Below are positions 17,173 through 24,611 of a stretch of DNA of 35,908 nt, in pieces (position 1 is the first letter of the stretch; every line of letters starts with the position of its first letter). The notes below the pieces were generated by a model that saw only the letters and a program-made list of their open reading frames with translations, searched no databases and was not told the DNA's origin. A program made the position numbers and the translations under genes. The DNA lies in assembly GCA_027448785.1 (NCBI GenBank), contig DAIDMW010000006.1:1-35908 (forward strand). Direction: 5' to 3'. The stretch is from Candidatus Colwelliibacteriota bacterium. Lineage in GTDB: Bacteria; Patescibacteriota; Minisyncoccia; UBA6257; Colwellbacteraceae.

Positions 17173-18189
17173 TTATTCCTCCTCCGGCTCATCGAGCTTA
17201 AGCGGCTCGACGCCCATACTTTCCCCGCCGATCTTCACCACATCCTTGTCAATTTTTTTAAACGAGGCGTAGCCCTTGTTGTACGATCCGACGGCGCGGC
17301 CGAGATGAGTTCCGACATCGCGGATATACTTTTCGTATTCGGCCAGATGCCGGCTCAGTTCGAAGACCTTTTTCTTGATCTCCTCGGCCGACTTGTTGAA
17401 CTCGATCTGCTTCAGCCCCTGAACCACGGTCTGCAGATAAGCCAATAGCGAGGTCGGAGAAACCACGATGACCTTCTTCTCGTGCACGGCATACTCGATT
17501 AGGTCGCGAGCGTTGACCGAACCGACTTTGTTGATCAAGAGATCGTAATACAAAGCCTCGGAAGGTATGAACATAAAGGCGAACTCGATCGTCCCCTCAT
17601 CCGGCCGAACGTACTTAGAAGTCTCGTCGATGCGGTTTTTTAAATCGCCGCGCAGCGCATCCTCCATTTTTTTCCTCTCCTCCGGCGTCCCGGCTTCAAG
17701 AAGGCGGTTGTAATTCTCCAGGCTGAATTTCGAGTCCACCGGTATCATCCTCTCCCCGTAGTAAATGACCGCGTCCACGATATCTCCATTTTTGAAAGGA
17801 TGTTGCATCTCGTAGCTGCCGGGCGGCAAAACGTTGCTTAAAACGGTTTCCAGATAATACTCCCCCAGGATGCCCCGCTGTTTGGGATTCTTCAAAACGT
17901 CCTGCAGGTTGCGAAGCTGGTCGGCAAAACCAACCACCTGCCGGTTGGTTTCGTCTAGTTTGGTTAACCGCTCGGTCACCTCGCGGACGATGCGCGTGCT
18001 TTCTCCGAGCTGGGTCCGCGATATCTGCGAGAGGTCGCCCAATTTAGCGTCAATAGTCCGGCTGATTTCGCTTATCTGGTTCTGTATTAAAAGAAGAGAA
18101 TTGTCGCCCGCCGGCCGGCGGCGCGAAAAAACGAGGTAGACGATCCCCGCCGCGGCGGCTCCGATTAGAATACCCAAAAACACCTCCAT
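17173..18189 (-). CDS. rmuC: RmuC family protein
   Basis: RmuC proteins have a nuclease-like core and limit DNA inversion or recombination in E. coli. The exact activity is not established. The 338-aa product has one N-terminal membrane helix (about 2-20), a coiled coil (about 33-100) and the RmuC domain (about 105-320) with QRGILGEYYLETVL, GDIVDAVIYYGERMIPVDSKFSLENY and FAFMFIPSEALYYDL. The IPVDSKF segment matches the conserved D-x-K nuclease-like motif. The tail is acidic. A TATGAT box ends 8 nt before the ATG. Confidence 0.93.
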   Translation of the reverse strand: MEVFLGILIGAAAAGIVYLVFSRRRPAGDNSLLLIQNQISEISRTIDAKLGDLSQISRTQLGESTRIVREVTERLTKLDETNRQVVGFADQLRNLQDVLKNPKQRGILGEYYLETVLSNVLPPGSYEMQHPFKNGDIVDAVIYYGERMIPVDSKFSLENYNRLLEAGTPEERKKMEDALRGDLKNRIDETSKYVRPDEGTIEFAFMFIPSEALYYDLLINKVGSVNARDLIEYAVHEKKVIVVSPTSLLAYLQTVVQGLKQIEFNKSAEEIKKKVFELSRHLAEYEKYIRDVGTHLGRAVGSYNKGYASFKKIDKDVVKIGGESMGVEPLKLDEPEEE

Positions 18190-18197
18190 TACCCCCC

Positions 18198-18203
18198 ATC
18201 ATA
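18198..18203 (-). promoter_or_regulatory. -10-like TATGAT of rmuC
   Basis: TATGAT on the minus strand, preceded by TG and 8 nt before the ATG at 18189. Confidence 0.45.
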
Positions 18204-18237
18204 CAGCAAAAAGCGGCTCTTGATGCAATCGCGTTTT

Positions 18238-18264
18238 TTGACAAAGACAACGTCCGGCTATAAA
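18238..18264 (+). promoter_or_regulatory. Promoter of 46-aa membrane peptide gene
   Basis: TTGACA (18238-18243) and TATAAA (18259-18264) with a slightly short 15-bp spacer. The predicted start near 18271 gives a leader of about 37 nt. Confidence 0.6.
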
Positions 18265-18307
18265 AGAATGATGTTTGCTGCTCCAATAACTTTTAGGAGG
18301 GAGTAAG

Positions 18308-18448
18308 ATGCTTTCCAGACGATTGGCGTTTTATGCGCTTCTAGCTCTGTTTTGCCTGGTCATTCCGGCCTGGTTGCTAGCCCTGATGATTGGCGTCGCT
18401 CTCCTTTACCTGTTCTTCGGCGGACCAAAGCTGCCGAGGAATACATAA
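18308..18448 (+). CDS. 46-aa membrane peptide
   Basis: A short gene with convincing signals: TTGACA/TATAAA promoter, exact AGGAGG (18295-18300) seven nt before ATG, a TAA stop, and an intrinsic terminator 2 nt later. The peptide starts MLSRRLAFYALLALF, is hydrophobic across about residues 7-37 and ends GGPKLPRNT. The Arg residues at positions 4-5 suggest the N-terminus stays in the cytoplasm. It could be one long or two short membrane helices around Pro20. I recognise no family. It sits alone on the plus strand between two minus-strand genes. Function is unknown. Confidence 0.75.
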   Translation: MLSRRLAFYALLALFCLVIPAWLLALMIGVALLYLFFGGPKLPRNT

Positions 18449-18450
18449 AA

Positions 18451-18477
18451 CAGAGGCATTAAAGCCTCTGTTTTTTT
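18451..18477. terminator. Bidirectional intrinsic terminator
   Basis: CAGAGGC (18451-18457) pairs with GCCTCTG (18464-18470), loop ATTAAA, followed by seven T. A-rich sequence on the other side lets it also serve the minus-strand glycosyltransferase gene ending at 18485. Confidence 0.9.
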
Positions 18478-18484
18478 ATTTTAC

Positions 18485-20005
18485 TCAGGAAACGGCGGGC
18501 GCCGGGGAAACCTCCTCGGCCTTTCTGATTTTCGGCGTTACCCAGAAGCCCAGGCGGAACTTGCCGCCTAACATCAACCTGGTCTGCGCTTCAAAAGCCG
18601 GCAATGTTCCCAAAAGAACCATGTTAATCGGCGTCAGGAGCCATTGCGCCGTGTAAAAAACGTAGTGGTGCGCCTTGAACCACTGCGGCTTAGGCGGGAG
18701 GATGGATAAAGTCAGGATTCCGGACATAATCATTCCGAACGAGCCGACCCACATCAAGTAGCTTGCGATGTGCGGCAGGCTGTAGGAGAGAAGCGTTTTA
18801 TCGAACTCCTTTCCGCCAAGGAAAACCGGCAGCCAGCCCAAGGAAATTATCAAGGCGCTCGTCGTCCAAGAGTAGCCGCCGCTGAACTCGCTGTAAGCGC
18901 GATAAATTTTGTCCTTTAAGGGTATTTTCTTATTCTTCAAAAACCTGGTCACCACGTAAGGGAAGTTCTCGACTCCCCAGGCCCAGCGGCGCTGCTGCTT
19001 ATAAAGGTTGCGAACAGTCTGCCAGAACTTTGGAGCGACGTTTACATCCATCGAAACAGGATACTTCAGCGGCACCACGCGCCAGTCGCCGTTGTAGTGA
19101 GTGAAAAGCTGCCAGAAGATATGAGAATCCTCGGAAACGAAGTCCGTATCCCAGAATCCCATTTCCGCCAAAGCCTTGAATGGCGTGGAGTGCGAAGAAA
19201 AAGTTACCAGGTGCTCGGGGCGAGATTGCTCCATCATCCCCCAAAAGGTGGTCGAATACGCCATTACCCGCGCCAATGCCGGAGAATCGAAAATATTGTT
19301 ATTGAAGAAAGGAATTGGCTGGTAGCTGGAGCGTTGCGGATGCGAAGCGGTAAGGAAAGCATAAGTGAGGACGCCGAAGTATCCCTTGGCGACCTGGGTG
19401 TCGACATCGAAAACCGAGACCATCACTTTTTCGTAATCAATCTTCAGCTCGTCGATCAAAATACGCTGCGCCTCTTTGCCAGCCCAGGCTTCATTCGACC
19501 CCTTTCCCGGAATCTCGTTCGGCAGGTCGGCCGGGTGAGTGGTAACCAAAAATTTATAAAAACGGTCGCCGTAGGTTTCCTTTATTTTTCTACCGACCTC
19601 ATTAGCCTCCTCCCCGGCACGCTCCTCTTGGGCCAATACCACCAGCATCTTGTCTTTCGGATAATCAGCTTGCAGCAAGTTCTCGAAACTCTCTTTAACT
19701 ACCCCGAACGGCTCTTTATACATCGGCAGGATGATGAGGTGGTAAATCTCCTCCCAGCGCCCGGAAGTTTTAGGATCATTTTTTAACTTAGCCATCCAGT
19801 CGGTTTTCAAATTACGCTGCAAGTCCCGCCCGGCGGAATGCAAATGGAAATAGAAATAAATAGTCTTAAAGAGCCAGTAGGTGTCGAACAGGATCATAAA
19901 GATCGCCACGTAGAACGGGAAAAACTTCGAAGAGAGGACGAAGGCCGTGATCGTCGCCCAGGACATAAACCCCGGTATTATCTCGAAAAATCGGCGCAAA
20001 CTCAT
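18485..20005 (-). CDS. Membrane glycosyltransferase, family 2
   Basis: A 506-aa membrane enzyme that probably transfers sugar from a nucleotide sugar to a surface polysaccharide or lipid. Two N-terminal helices (about 12-52) precede the GT-A domain: donor-site DVD at 200-202, SED at 291-293 and the processive-type QQRRW at 337-341. Several C-terminal helices follow (about 368-460). The combination of D,D,D and QxxRW is the signature of cellulose- or hyaluronan-synthase-like GT2 enzymes. The substrate cannot be read from sequence. It stands alone, with a terminator after it and tRNA-Glu diverging upstream. Confidence 0.88.
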   Translation of the reverse strand: MSLRRFFEIIPGFMSWATITAFVLSSKFFPFYVAIFMILFDTYWLFKTIYFYFHLHSAGRDLQRNLKTDWMAKLKNDPKTSGRWEEIYHLIILPMYKEPFGVVKESFENLLQADYPKDKMLVVLAQEERAGEEANEVGRKIKETYGDRFYKFLVTTHPADLPNEIPGKGSNEAWAGKEAQRILIDELKIDYEKVMVSVFDVDTQVAKGYFGVLTYAFLTASHPQRSSYQPIPFFNNNIFDSPALARVMAYSTTFWGMMEQSRPEHLVTFSSHSTPFKALAEMGFWDTDFVSEDSHIFWQLFTHYNGDWRVVPLKYPVSMDVNVAPKFWQTVRNLYKQQRRWAWGVENFPYVVTRFLKNKKIPLKDKIYRAYSEFSGGYSWTTSALIISLGWLPVFLGGKEFDKTLLSYSLPHIASYLMWVGSFGMIMSGILTLSILPPKPQWFKAHHYVFYTAQWLLTPINMVLLGTLPAFEAQTRLMLGGKFRLGFWVTPKIRKAEEVSPAPAVS

Positions 20006-20009
20006 AGGA

Positions 20010-20038
20010 TTGGAATTTACATCTAAATTAAGTATATT
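20010..20038 (+). promoter_or_regulatory. Promoter of tRNA-Glu
   Basis: TTGGAA (20010-20015), a 17-bp spacer and TATATT (20033-20038), about 27 nt before the tRNA 5' end. Confidence 0.45.
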
Positions 20039-20065
20039 ACAATGGTAATCCGAATGCGGACCCAG

Positions 20066-20137
20066 GCCCCCATCGTCTAGCGGTCAGGACAGCGCTCTTT
20101 CAAGGCGTAAACACCGGTTCGACTCCGGTTGGGGGCG
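20066..20137 (+). tRNA. tRNA-Glu (anticodon UUC)
   Basis: A 72-nt gene with acceptor stem GCCCCCA/TGGGGGC, D-arm sequence TCGTCTAGCGGTCAGGACA, anticodon loop CTTTCAA and T arm CCGG-TTCGACT-CCGG. The discriminator is G and the next bases are CAT, so CCA is not encoded. Confidence 0.95.
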
Positions 20138-20152
20138 CATTATCAATATGTT

Positions 20153-20533
20153 TCAGCTTACGCGCACGTGGAGCTTCTTGCTTTTTTCGCGGCGCAGCTT
20201 GGGTAAACGAATAGTCAGCACGCCGTTCTTCAAGGAAGATTCGGCGCTTTCGGCATCCACCTCTTGCGGCAGGATGATGGTTCGGGAGAACCTCCCCCAG
20301 AAGCACTCTTGGAAAAGGTAATTTCCCTCCTCGCTCTCGCGCTTCTTTTTCCTCTCGCCGCGTATGGTTACCGATTCGCTGGTGGCGTCGATGTCGATAT
20401 CGCTCGGCTCGACTCCGGCGATCGTGGATTCGACAACGAACTCCGAAGGAGTCTCGAAAACATCGACCGTCAGCTGTCCCTCCTCTTCGTCAGCAATGCT
20501 GCCGCTGTTCTTTTCTATATTGATGCTAGTCAT
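20153..20533 (-). CDS. Small heat shock protein, Hsp20/alpha-crystallin
   Basis: Hsp20 proteins hold unfolding proteins in a refoldable state. The 126-aa product has a short acidic N-terminal arm (1-20) and an alpha-crystallin domain (about 21-118) with GQLTVDVFETPSEFVV, STIAGVEPSDIDI, the SVTIRGER strand, FSRTIILP and the conserved NGVLTIRLPK. It starts 2 bp after the prsW-like gene, so it is likely the last gene of a valS-prsW-hsp20 transcript. It converges with tRNA-Glu. Confidence 0.94.
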   Translation of the reverse strand: MTSINIEKNSGSIADEEEGQLTVDVFETPSEFVVESTIAGVEPSDIDIDATSESVTIRGERKKKRESEEGNYLFQECFWGRFSRTIILPQEVDAESAESSLKNGVLTIRLPKLRREKSKKLHVRVS

Positions 20534-20535
20534 AT

Positions 20536-21201
20536 TTAAGTGAATTTTTCTTTGATTGTCTTGATTATATCAAAGTCACGGAAAAGGAAAATGGCGGCGA
20601 TAACCAGAATCGCGCTCGGGTAGATCGGTAGGCCGGGCGTCCCGAGTATCAGCCAGTTGAAAGAGGTATGCAAAAGCGTAGCCACCAAGAGCCCCCTAGC
20701 TGTCCGTCCGCGGACGTAGTAATAGCCGACGAAACCCGAAGAAAGAGCGTGAAGCAGCGTCGCTCCGATGAAGCGCAAAATTACCAGATCGGGAATGGCG
20801 GAGGCGGTGGCGCCGGCCAGCTCGAAGAAGTTCTCGATGGCGGCGAAACCCAAACCGACGCTTATGAGGTAGATCATCGCGTCGATCGGCTCGTCAAAAT
20901 ACTTGTCGCGCCACAAAAGCAGCCGGGCCGAGAGAAACTTCGTCGTCTCTTCGACGAAGGCGAAAGCCAATAAGGCGGCGATGGAAAAGTAGCCGATTCC
21001 GATTCCGGCGAAAACCCCTTTCAGCCAGAACTCGATGGCGATGGCCGAAGCTGAAGAGAGGAAGCCGCCGACGAGAAAGAATTTCAGTATTTCTTTTTTC
21101 GGCTCGGGACGAGCGGCGTCTTCGCGCAGGAAGAAAAGAAGCCAGAACAAGGTCGGCAGGAATCCGAAAGCGACCGCGATAATCAATTTAAGAGCTACCA
21201 T
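20536..21201 (-). CDS. PrsW-type intramembrane metalloprotease
   Basis: PrsW-like proteases of the CPBP/PrsW superfamily cleave membrane proteins such as anti-sigma factors. The 221-aa product has about seven membrane helices and all four family motifs: EETTK (84-88), AIENF (121-125), LLHALSSG (H151) and LLHTSFNW (H178). I start at the ATG at 21201, which overlaps the valS stop by 7 bp. The open frame extends 17 codons further into valS without membrane character. No anti-sigma factor is encoded nearby, so the substrate is unknown. Confidence 0.92.
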   Translation of the reverse strand: MVALKLIIAVAFGFLPTLFWLLFFLREDAARPEPKKEILKFFLVGGFLSSASAIAIEFWLKGVFAGIGIGYFSIAALLAFAFVEETTKFLSARLLLWRDKYFDEPIDAMIYLISVGLGFAAIENFFELAGATASAIPDLVILRFIGATLLHALSSGFVGYYYVRGRTARGLLVATLLHTSFNWLILGTPGLPIYPSAILVIAAIFLFRDFDIIKTIKEKFT

Positions 21202-23360
21202 TTTTCTACCATCAGCAGGCTCTCCTTCCTGACGCCGGGCAGCATTCCCCAAATTTCTTCGGTCACGAACGGCATAAAAGGATGCAACATTTTCACCTGC
21301 TCCTTGAGCATCGTAAGCAACACTTCCTGGGCGGCCGCGCGGTCGCCGGCGTTTTCCGAACTAAGGCGCGGTTTCAACGACTCGATAACCTTGTCGGCAA
21401 AAACATCCCAGAAGTAATGATAAAGAGCGTCGCCGGCGCGGTTGAAGTCGAACCGGTCGATGTCGGCGGAAACTTTCTTTTTCAGCTCCGTCACCTCCCG
21501 CAAGCGCTTGCGGTCGGCGGTGGTAAATCTCGGTTTAGTTTTAGTCGGAGCGTAATTCATCACCGCGAAGCGGCTGGCGTTCCAAATCTTGGTGGCGAAG
21601 TTACGGTAGCCGCGGATCTTATCCTCGGACACCTTGATGTCGTTGCCCGGCGCCGAGCCGATGATTAACGATAGCCTAACGGCGTCCGCACCGTACTTCT
21701 CGCTCATCTCCAGCGGGTCGATGGTGTTGCCTAAAGTCTTGCTCATCTTCCTTCCCTGTCCGTCGCGGACCATGCCGTGCAGGTAAACTTTTTCGAAAGG
21801 TATCTCTCCCAATAAGTAGCCGCTCATAAGTACCATCCGCGCCACCCAAAAGAAGAGAATGTCATATCCCGTTTCTAAGACGCTCGTCGGATGAAATGCC
21901 AAAAAGTCTTTCGTCTCCTTCGGCCAGCCTAAAGTGGAAAAAGTCCATAATCCCGAAGAGAACCAGGTGTCTAACGTGTCCGGATCCTGTTCCCATCCCC
22001 CGCCTTTCGGTGGATTTACGCCGCAGTAAGTCTCGCCCCCGCGGTACCATACTGGAATGCGGTGCCCGTACCAGATTTGCCGGCTGATGCACCAGTCGCG
22101 CAGGTCGTTTATCCAGTGGAAGTAAATCTTTTCGAAGCGGTGCGGCAAGATCCTGATCTGGCCGTTTTTGACCGCGGCCCTCATAATTTTCTTCAAGGTC
22201 GTTTTCTCACCGCTCTTTATCCCTTTTATTTTGGACTTTGGCAGAACGAACTCTTTATTGACGTTAACGAACCACTGCTCTTTTATCTGAGGTTCGATTC
22301 TTCCGCCGCCCCGCTGGTTCACCGCGACATTATGCAGGTAGTTCTCGTCCACTTTCTCGAGAAGTCCTTTAGCTTTGAATTTTTCCGCAATAAGCGGCCG
22401 CGCCTTATTAATATTAATTCCGGAAAATTCCCCGGCCGCCGGCAACAGCTTGCCATAAGCATCGATAATTTGTTCCTTATCCAGTCCGTGCCGCTCGGCG
22501 ATCTCAAAATCAGTCGCGTCATGCCAAGGAGTGATGGTCATTACTCCCGTTCCGAACCCCATATCCACAGCCTTGTCTTTAATAACCGTCGCAGTGATCG
22601 GCCCGTTAATCCACTCGATCTGCATACTTTCCCCATCTTTATACTTTTTATAGCGCGGGTCGTCCGGGTGCATCACTACATACTTGTCTCCGAACTTAGT
22701 CTCCGGCCTGGCAGTCCCGATGGTGAACGGCCCGAATTTCAAATAATAAAACGGCGCTTTTTCCTCTATATATTCCAGCTCATCGTCGGAAACGGTGGTC
22801 TGCATTTTCGGATCCCAGTTTACGATGCGCGATCCTTTGTAAATCAGCCCCTCGTCGTACATTTTTTTAAAGGCCGTGCGCACCGCCAGGCTCCTCTTTT
22901 CATCCAAAGTGTAAGCCTCGCGGCTCCAGTCCACCGAAGAGCCCATCTTTTTCATCTGACGGACGATCGTGTCATGGCTTTCTTTGGCGAATTTTTCCAC
23001 ACGCTTTAAGAACTCCTCGCGTCCAAGGTCGTATCTCGTTTTCCCCTCTTTCTTATAGATGATGCCTTCGACTTTCGACTGAGTGGCGATGGCGGCGTGG
23101 TCGGTCCCCGGCAGCCAAAGTGTTTTTAGTCCGCGCATCCTGGCGTACCTCACCATGATGTCTTCGATGGCCAACATCGCCGCGTGGCCGACGTGCAGGT
23201 TGCCGGTGACATTCGGCGGCGGCAAGACGATGGAAAACTTCTTGGCGTTCTTTTTGGCTATCCCTTTTTTGACGCAAACATCCGGATTGAAATATCCGGA
23301 TTTCTCCCACTTGTCATAAGTCTTGTCTTCCAGATTCTGATAATCGTATCGGGTGTCCAT
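21195..23360 (-). CDS. valS: Valyl-tRNA synthetase, compact form
   Basis: ValS charges tRNA-Val. The 721-aa enzyme has the class I signatures NLHVGHA (54-60) and KMSKT (538-542). The CP1 editing domain carries TARPETKFGD and TPWHDATDFEIAERHG, and DTWFSSGLW follows. The anticodon-binding helices end at FVTEEIWGML and the protein stops about 20 residues later. It lacks the C-terminal coiled-coil extension present in E. coli ValS (951 aa). The zinc-ligand cysteines of some homologues are also reduced, with one Cys in RGGETYCGV. A TAATAT box lies 7 nt before the ATG. Confidence 0.96.
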   Translation of the reverse strand: MDTRYDYQNLEDKTYDKWEKSGYFNPDVCVKKGIAKKNAKKFSIVLPPPNVTGNLHVGHAAMLAIEDIMVRYARMRGLKTLWLPGTDHAAIATQSKVEGIIYKKEGKTRYDLGREEFLKRVEKFAKESHDTIVRQMKKMGSSVDWSREAYTLDEKRSLAVRTAFKKMYDEGLIYKGSRIVNWDPKMQTTVSDDELEYIEEKAPFYYLKFGPFTIGTARPETKFGDKYVVMHPDDPRYKKYKDGESMQIEWINGPITATVIKDKAVDMGFGTGVMTITPWHDATDFEIAERHGLDKEQIIDAYGKLLPAAGEFSGININKARPLIAEKFKAKGLLEKVDENYLHNVAVNQRGGGRIEPQIKEQWFVNVNKEFVLPKSKIKGIKSGEKTTLKKIMRAAVKNGQIRILPHRFEKIYFHWINDLRDWCISRQIWYGHRIPVWYRGGETYCGVNPPKGGGWEQDPDTLDTWFSSGLWTFSTLGWPKETKDFLAFHPTSVLETGYDILFFWVARMVLMSGYLLGEIPFEKVYLHGMVRDGQGRKMSKTLGNTIDPLEMSEKYGADAVRLSLIIGSAPGNDIKVSEDKIRGYRNFATKIWNASRFAVMNYAPTKTKPRFTTADRKRLREVTELKKKVSADIDRFDFNRAGDALYHYFWDVFADKVIESLKPRLSSENAGDRAAAQEVLLTMLKEQVKMLHPFMPFVTEEIWGMLPGVRKESLLMVEKW

Positions 23361-23367
23361 TAGAGAT

Positions 23368-23373
23368 ATATTA
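23368..23373 (-). promoter_or_regulatory. -10-like TAATAT of valS operon
   Basis: TAATAT on the minus strand, 7 nt before the ATG at 23360. Confidence 0.4.
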
Positions 23374-23380
23374 GAGGGAA

Positions 23381-23476
23381 AAACGGAAAGCGCAAAGCTA
23401 AAAGCGGAAAGCGCAAAAGAACGATTCCAGCGAACGGCGTTACTGTTTTTCGCTTTTAGTTTTGAGTTTTGCGCTT
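23381..23476 (-). repeat. Degenerate AAAGC-word hairpin after tsaD
   Basis: Left arm 23381-23422 (GGAAAGCGCAAAGC words) and right arm 23445-23476 (CGCTTTTAG, TTTTGCGC) are approximate complements. On the minus strand the hairpin begins inside the tsaD TAA. Its other end reaches the valS -10 region. Confidence 0.7.
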
Positions 23477-24503
23477 AAATACTTAGGTTGGCCTGCGCCG
23501 TTATCCTTCTCTCTTTGCCGCGTAACTTAGACAAATAAGCTGCGGCGGCAACCATGGCGGCGTTGTCGGTATTAAAACGCATCTCCGGCGCCAGGAATTT
23601 CATCTTGCGTTTTTTAGCCTCCTCTCCCAGCGCCTGGCGCAGTCTCTGGTTGGCAGCCACACCGCCGGATAGAATAACCGACTTTGCCCGGCTCGCCTCG
23701 GCCGCGCGTATCGTCTTCTTTATCAAGACCTCGACTGCCGCTTCTTGGAAAGAGGCTGCGACGTCGGCTTTTTCCTTCTCCTTTTTCGCGGGATAGTCGC
23801 GCAAATGATAAAGCACCGCTGTCTTTAATCCGGAGAAACTAAAATCATAGTTTTTTTGGTCGAGCATCGGGCGGGGAAAAGGAATTGCATCGCCTCTTCC
23901 GATTGCGGACAAGCGCTCTATTTCCGGCCCCCCTGGATACGGCAGCTCTAAAAGTCTGGCCACCTTGTCGTACGCCTCGCCCACCGCATCGTCTCGGGTC
24001 TCGCCAATTCTCCGCCATTTTTCCAGCGACTCCATTTTTAGGACAAGAGTATGGCCTCCGCTTACTAGGAGCGCTACCGCCGGGAAGACCTCCTTCATCT
24101 TAAGCCGTGAAGCTCCTTTCGAAAGAAGGAAGCTATAAATGTGTCCCTCGAGGTGATTCACCCCGATCAAAGGCTTACGGTATTTTCTAGCCAGCTCTTT
24201 GGCAAAATTCACTCCGGTCCATAAGGCCGGTTCCAAGCCAGGTCCGACCGTGACCGCCAAAAGATTCGCCTTTTTAATATCGAATCCGCTTTTTTCCAAC
24301 TGCTCCAATAAAATAGGCAGGTTTTTTAAATGTTCGCGCTTTGCCAGATTAGGAACCACGCCGCCGAACGGGCGGTGGATCTCGATCTGAGAGGAAACAA
24401 CGCTGCGCAGCACCTTGAATTTCGGCGCGCGCAGTCCCCCGCCCGCCTCCACGATCGCCAGCGCCGTTTCGTCGCACGATGTCTCAATGGACCAGATGAT
24501 CAT
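23475..24503 (-). CDS. tsaD: tRNA threonylcarbamoyladenosine transferase TsaD
   Basis: TsaD transfers the threonylcarbamoyl group onto A37 of tRNAs that read ANN codons. The 342-aa product has IETSCDETA (6-14), GGVVPNLAKREH (47-58), VGPGLEPALWTGV, the iron-binding NHLEGH (His117 and His121), LVSGGHT, FSFSGLKTAV and LSGGVAANQRLR. It is full length. TATAAT lies 7 nt before the ATG and there is no Shine-Dalgarno site. Its partners TsaB, TsaC and TsaE are not in the window. Confidence 0.97.
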   Translation of the reverse strand: MIIWSIETSCDETALAIVEAGGGLRAPKFKVLRSVVSSQIEIHRPFGGVVPNLAKREHLKNLPILLEQLEKSGFDIKKANLLAVTVGPGLEPALWTGVNFAKELARKYRKPLIGVNHLEGHIYSFLLSKGASRLKMKEVFPAVALLVSGGHTLVLKMESLEKWRRIGETRDDAVGEAYDKVARLLELPYPGGPEIERLSAIGRGDAIPFPRPMLDQKNYDFSFSGLKTAVLYHLRDYPAKKEKEKADVAASFQEAAVEVLIKKTIRAAEASRAKSVILSGGVAANQRLRQALGEEAKKRKMKFLAPEMRFNTDNAAMVAAAAYLSKLRGKERRITAQANLSI

Positions 24504-24510
24504 AGATAAA

Positions 24511-24516
24511 ATTATA
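24511..24516 (-). promoter_or_regulatory. -10 TATAAT of tsaD
   Basis: A consensus TATAAT on the minus strand, 7 nt before the ATG at 24503. Confidence 0.5.
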
Positions 24517-24530
24517 TAACAAACCTTACC

Positions 24531-24611
24531 AAACTTAGCGCAAAACTAAAAGCTAAAAGCGAAAAACAACAACGTAGTTCTTTTGCGTTTTACGCTTTTC
24601 GCTTTGCGCTT
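24531..24611 (-). repeat. Degenerate AAAGC-word hairpin after exchanger gene
   Basis: Left arm 24531-24570 and right arm 24580-24611 pair over about 30 positions with some mismatches. Read on the minus strand, the hairpin starts right after the TAG stop of the Ca2+/H+ exchanger gene. Confidence 0.7.

Noticed and set aside
20066-20137. Integration site at tRNA-Glu
   Set aside because: No integrase and no repeat of the tRNA 3' end was seen nearby.
22062-23009. 315-codon plus-strand frame opposite valS
   Set aside because: It is antisense to well-conserved valS motifs and has no recognisable domain. It is a shadow of the GC-rich third positions.
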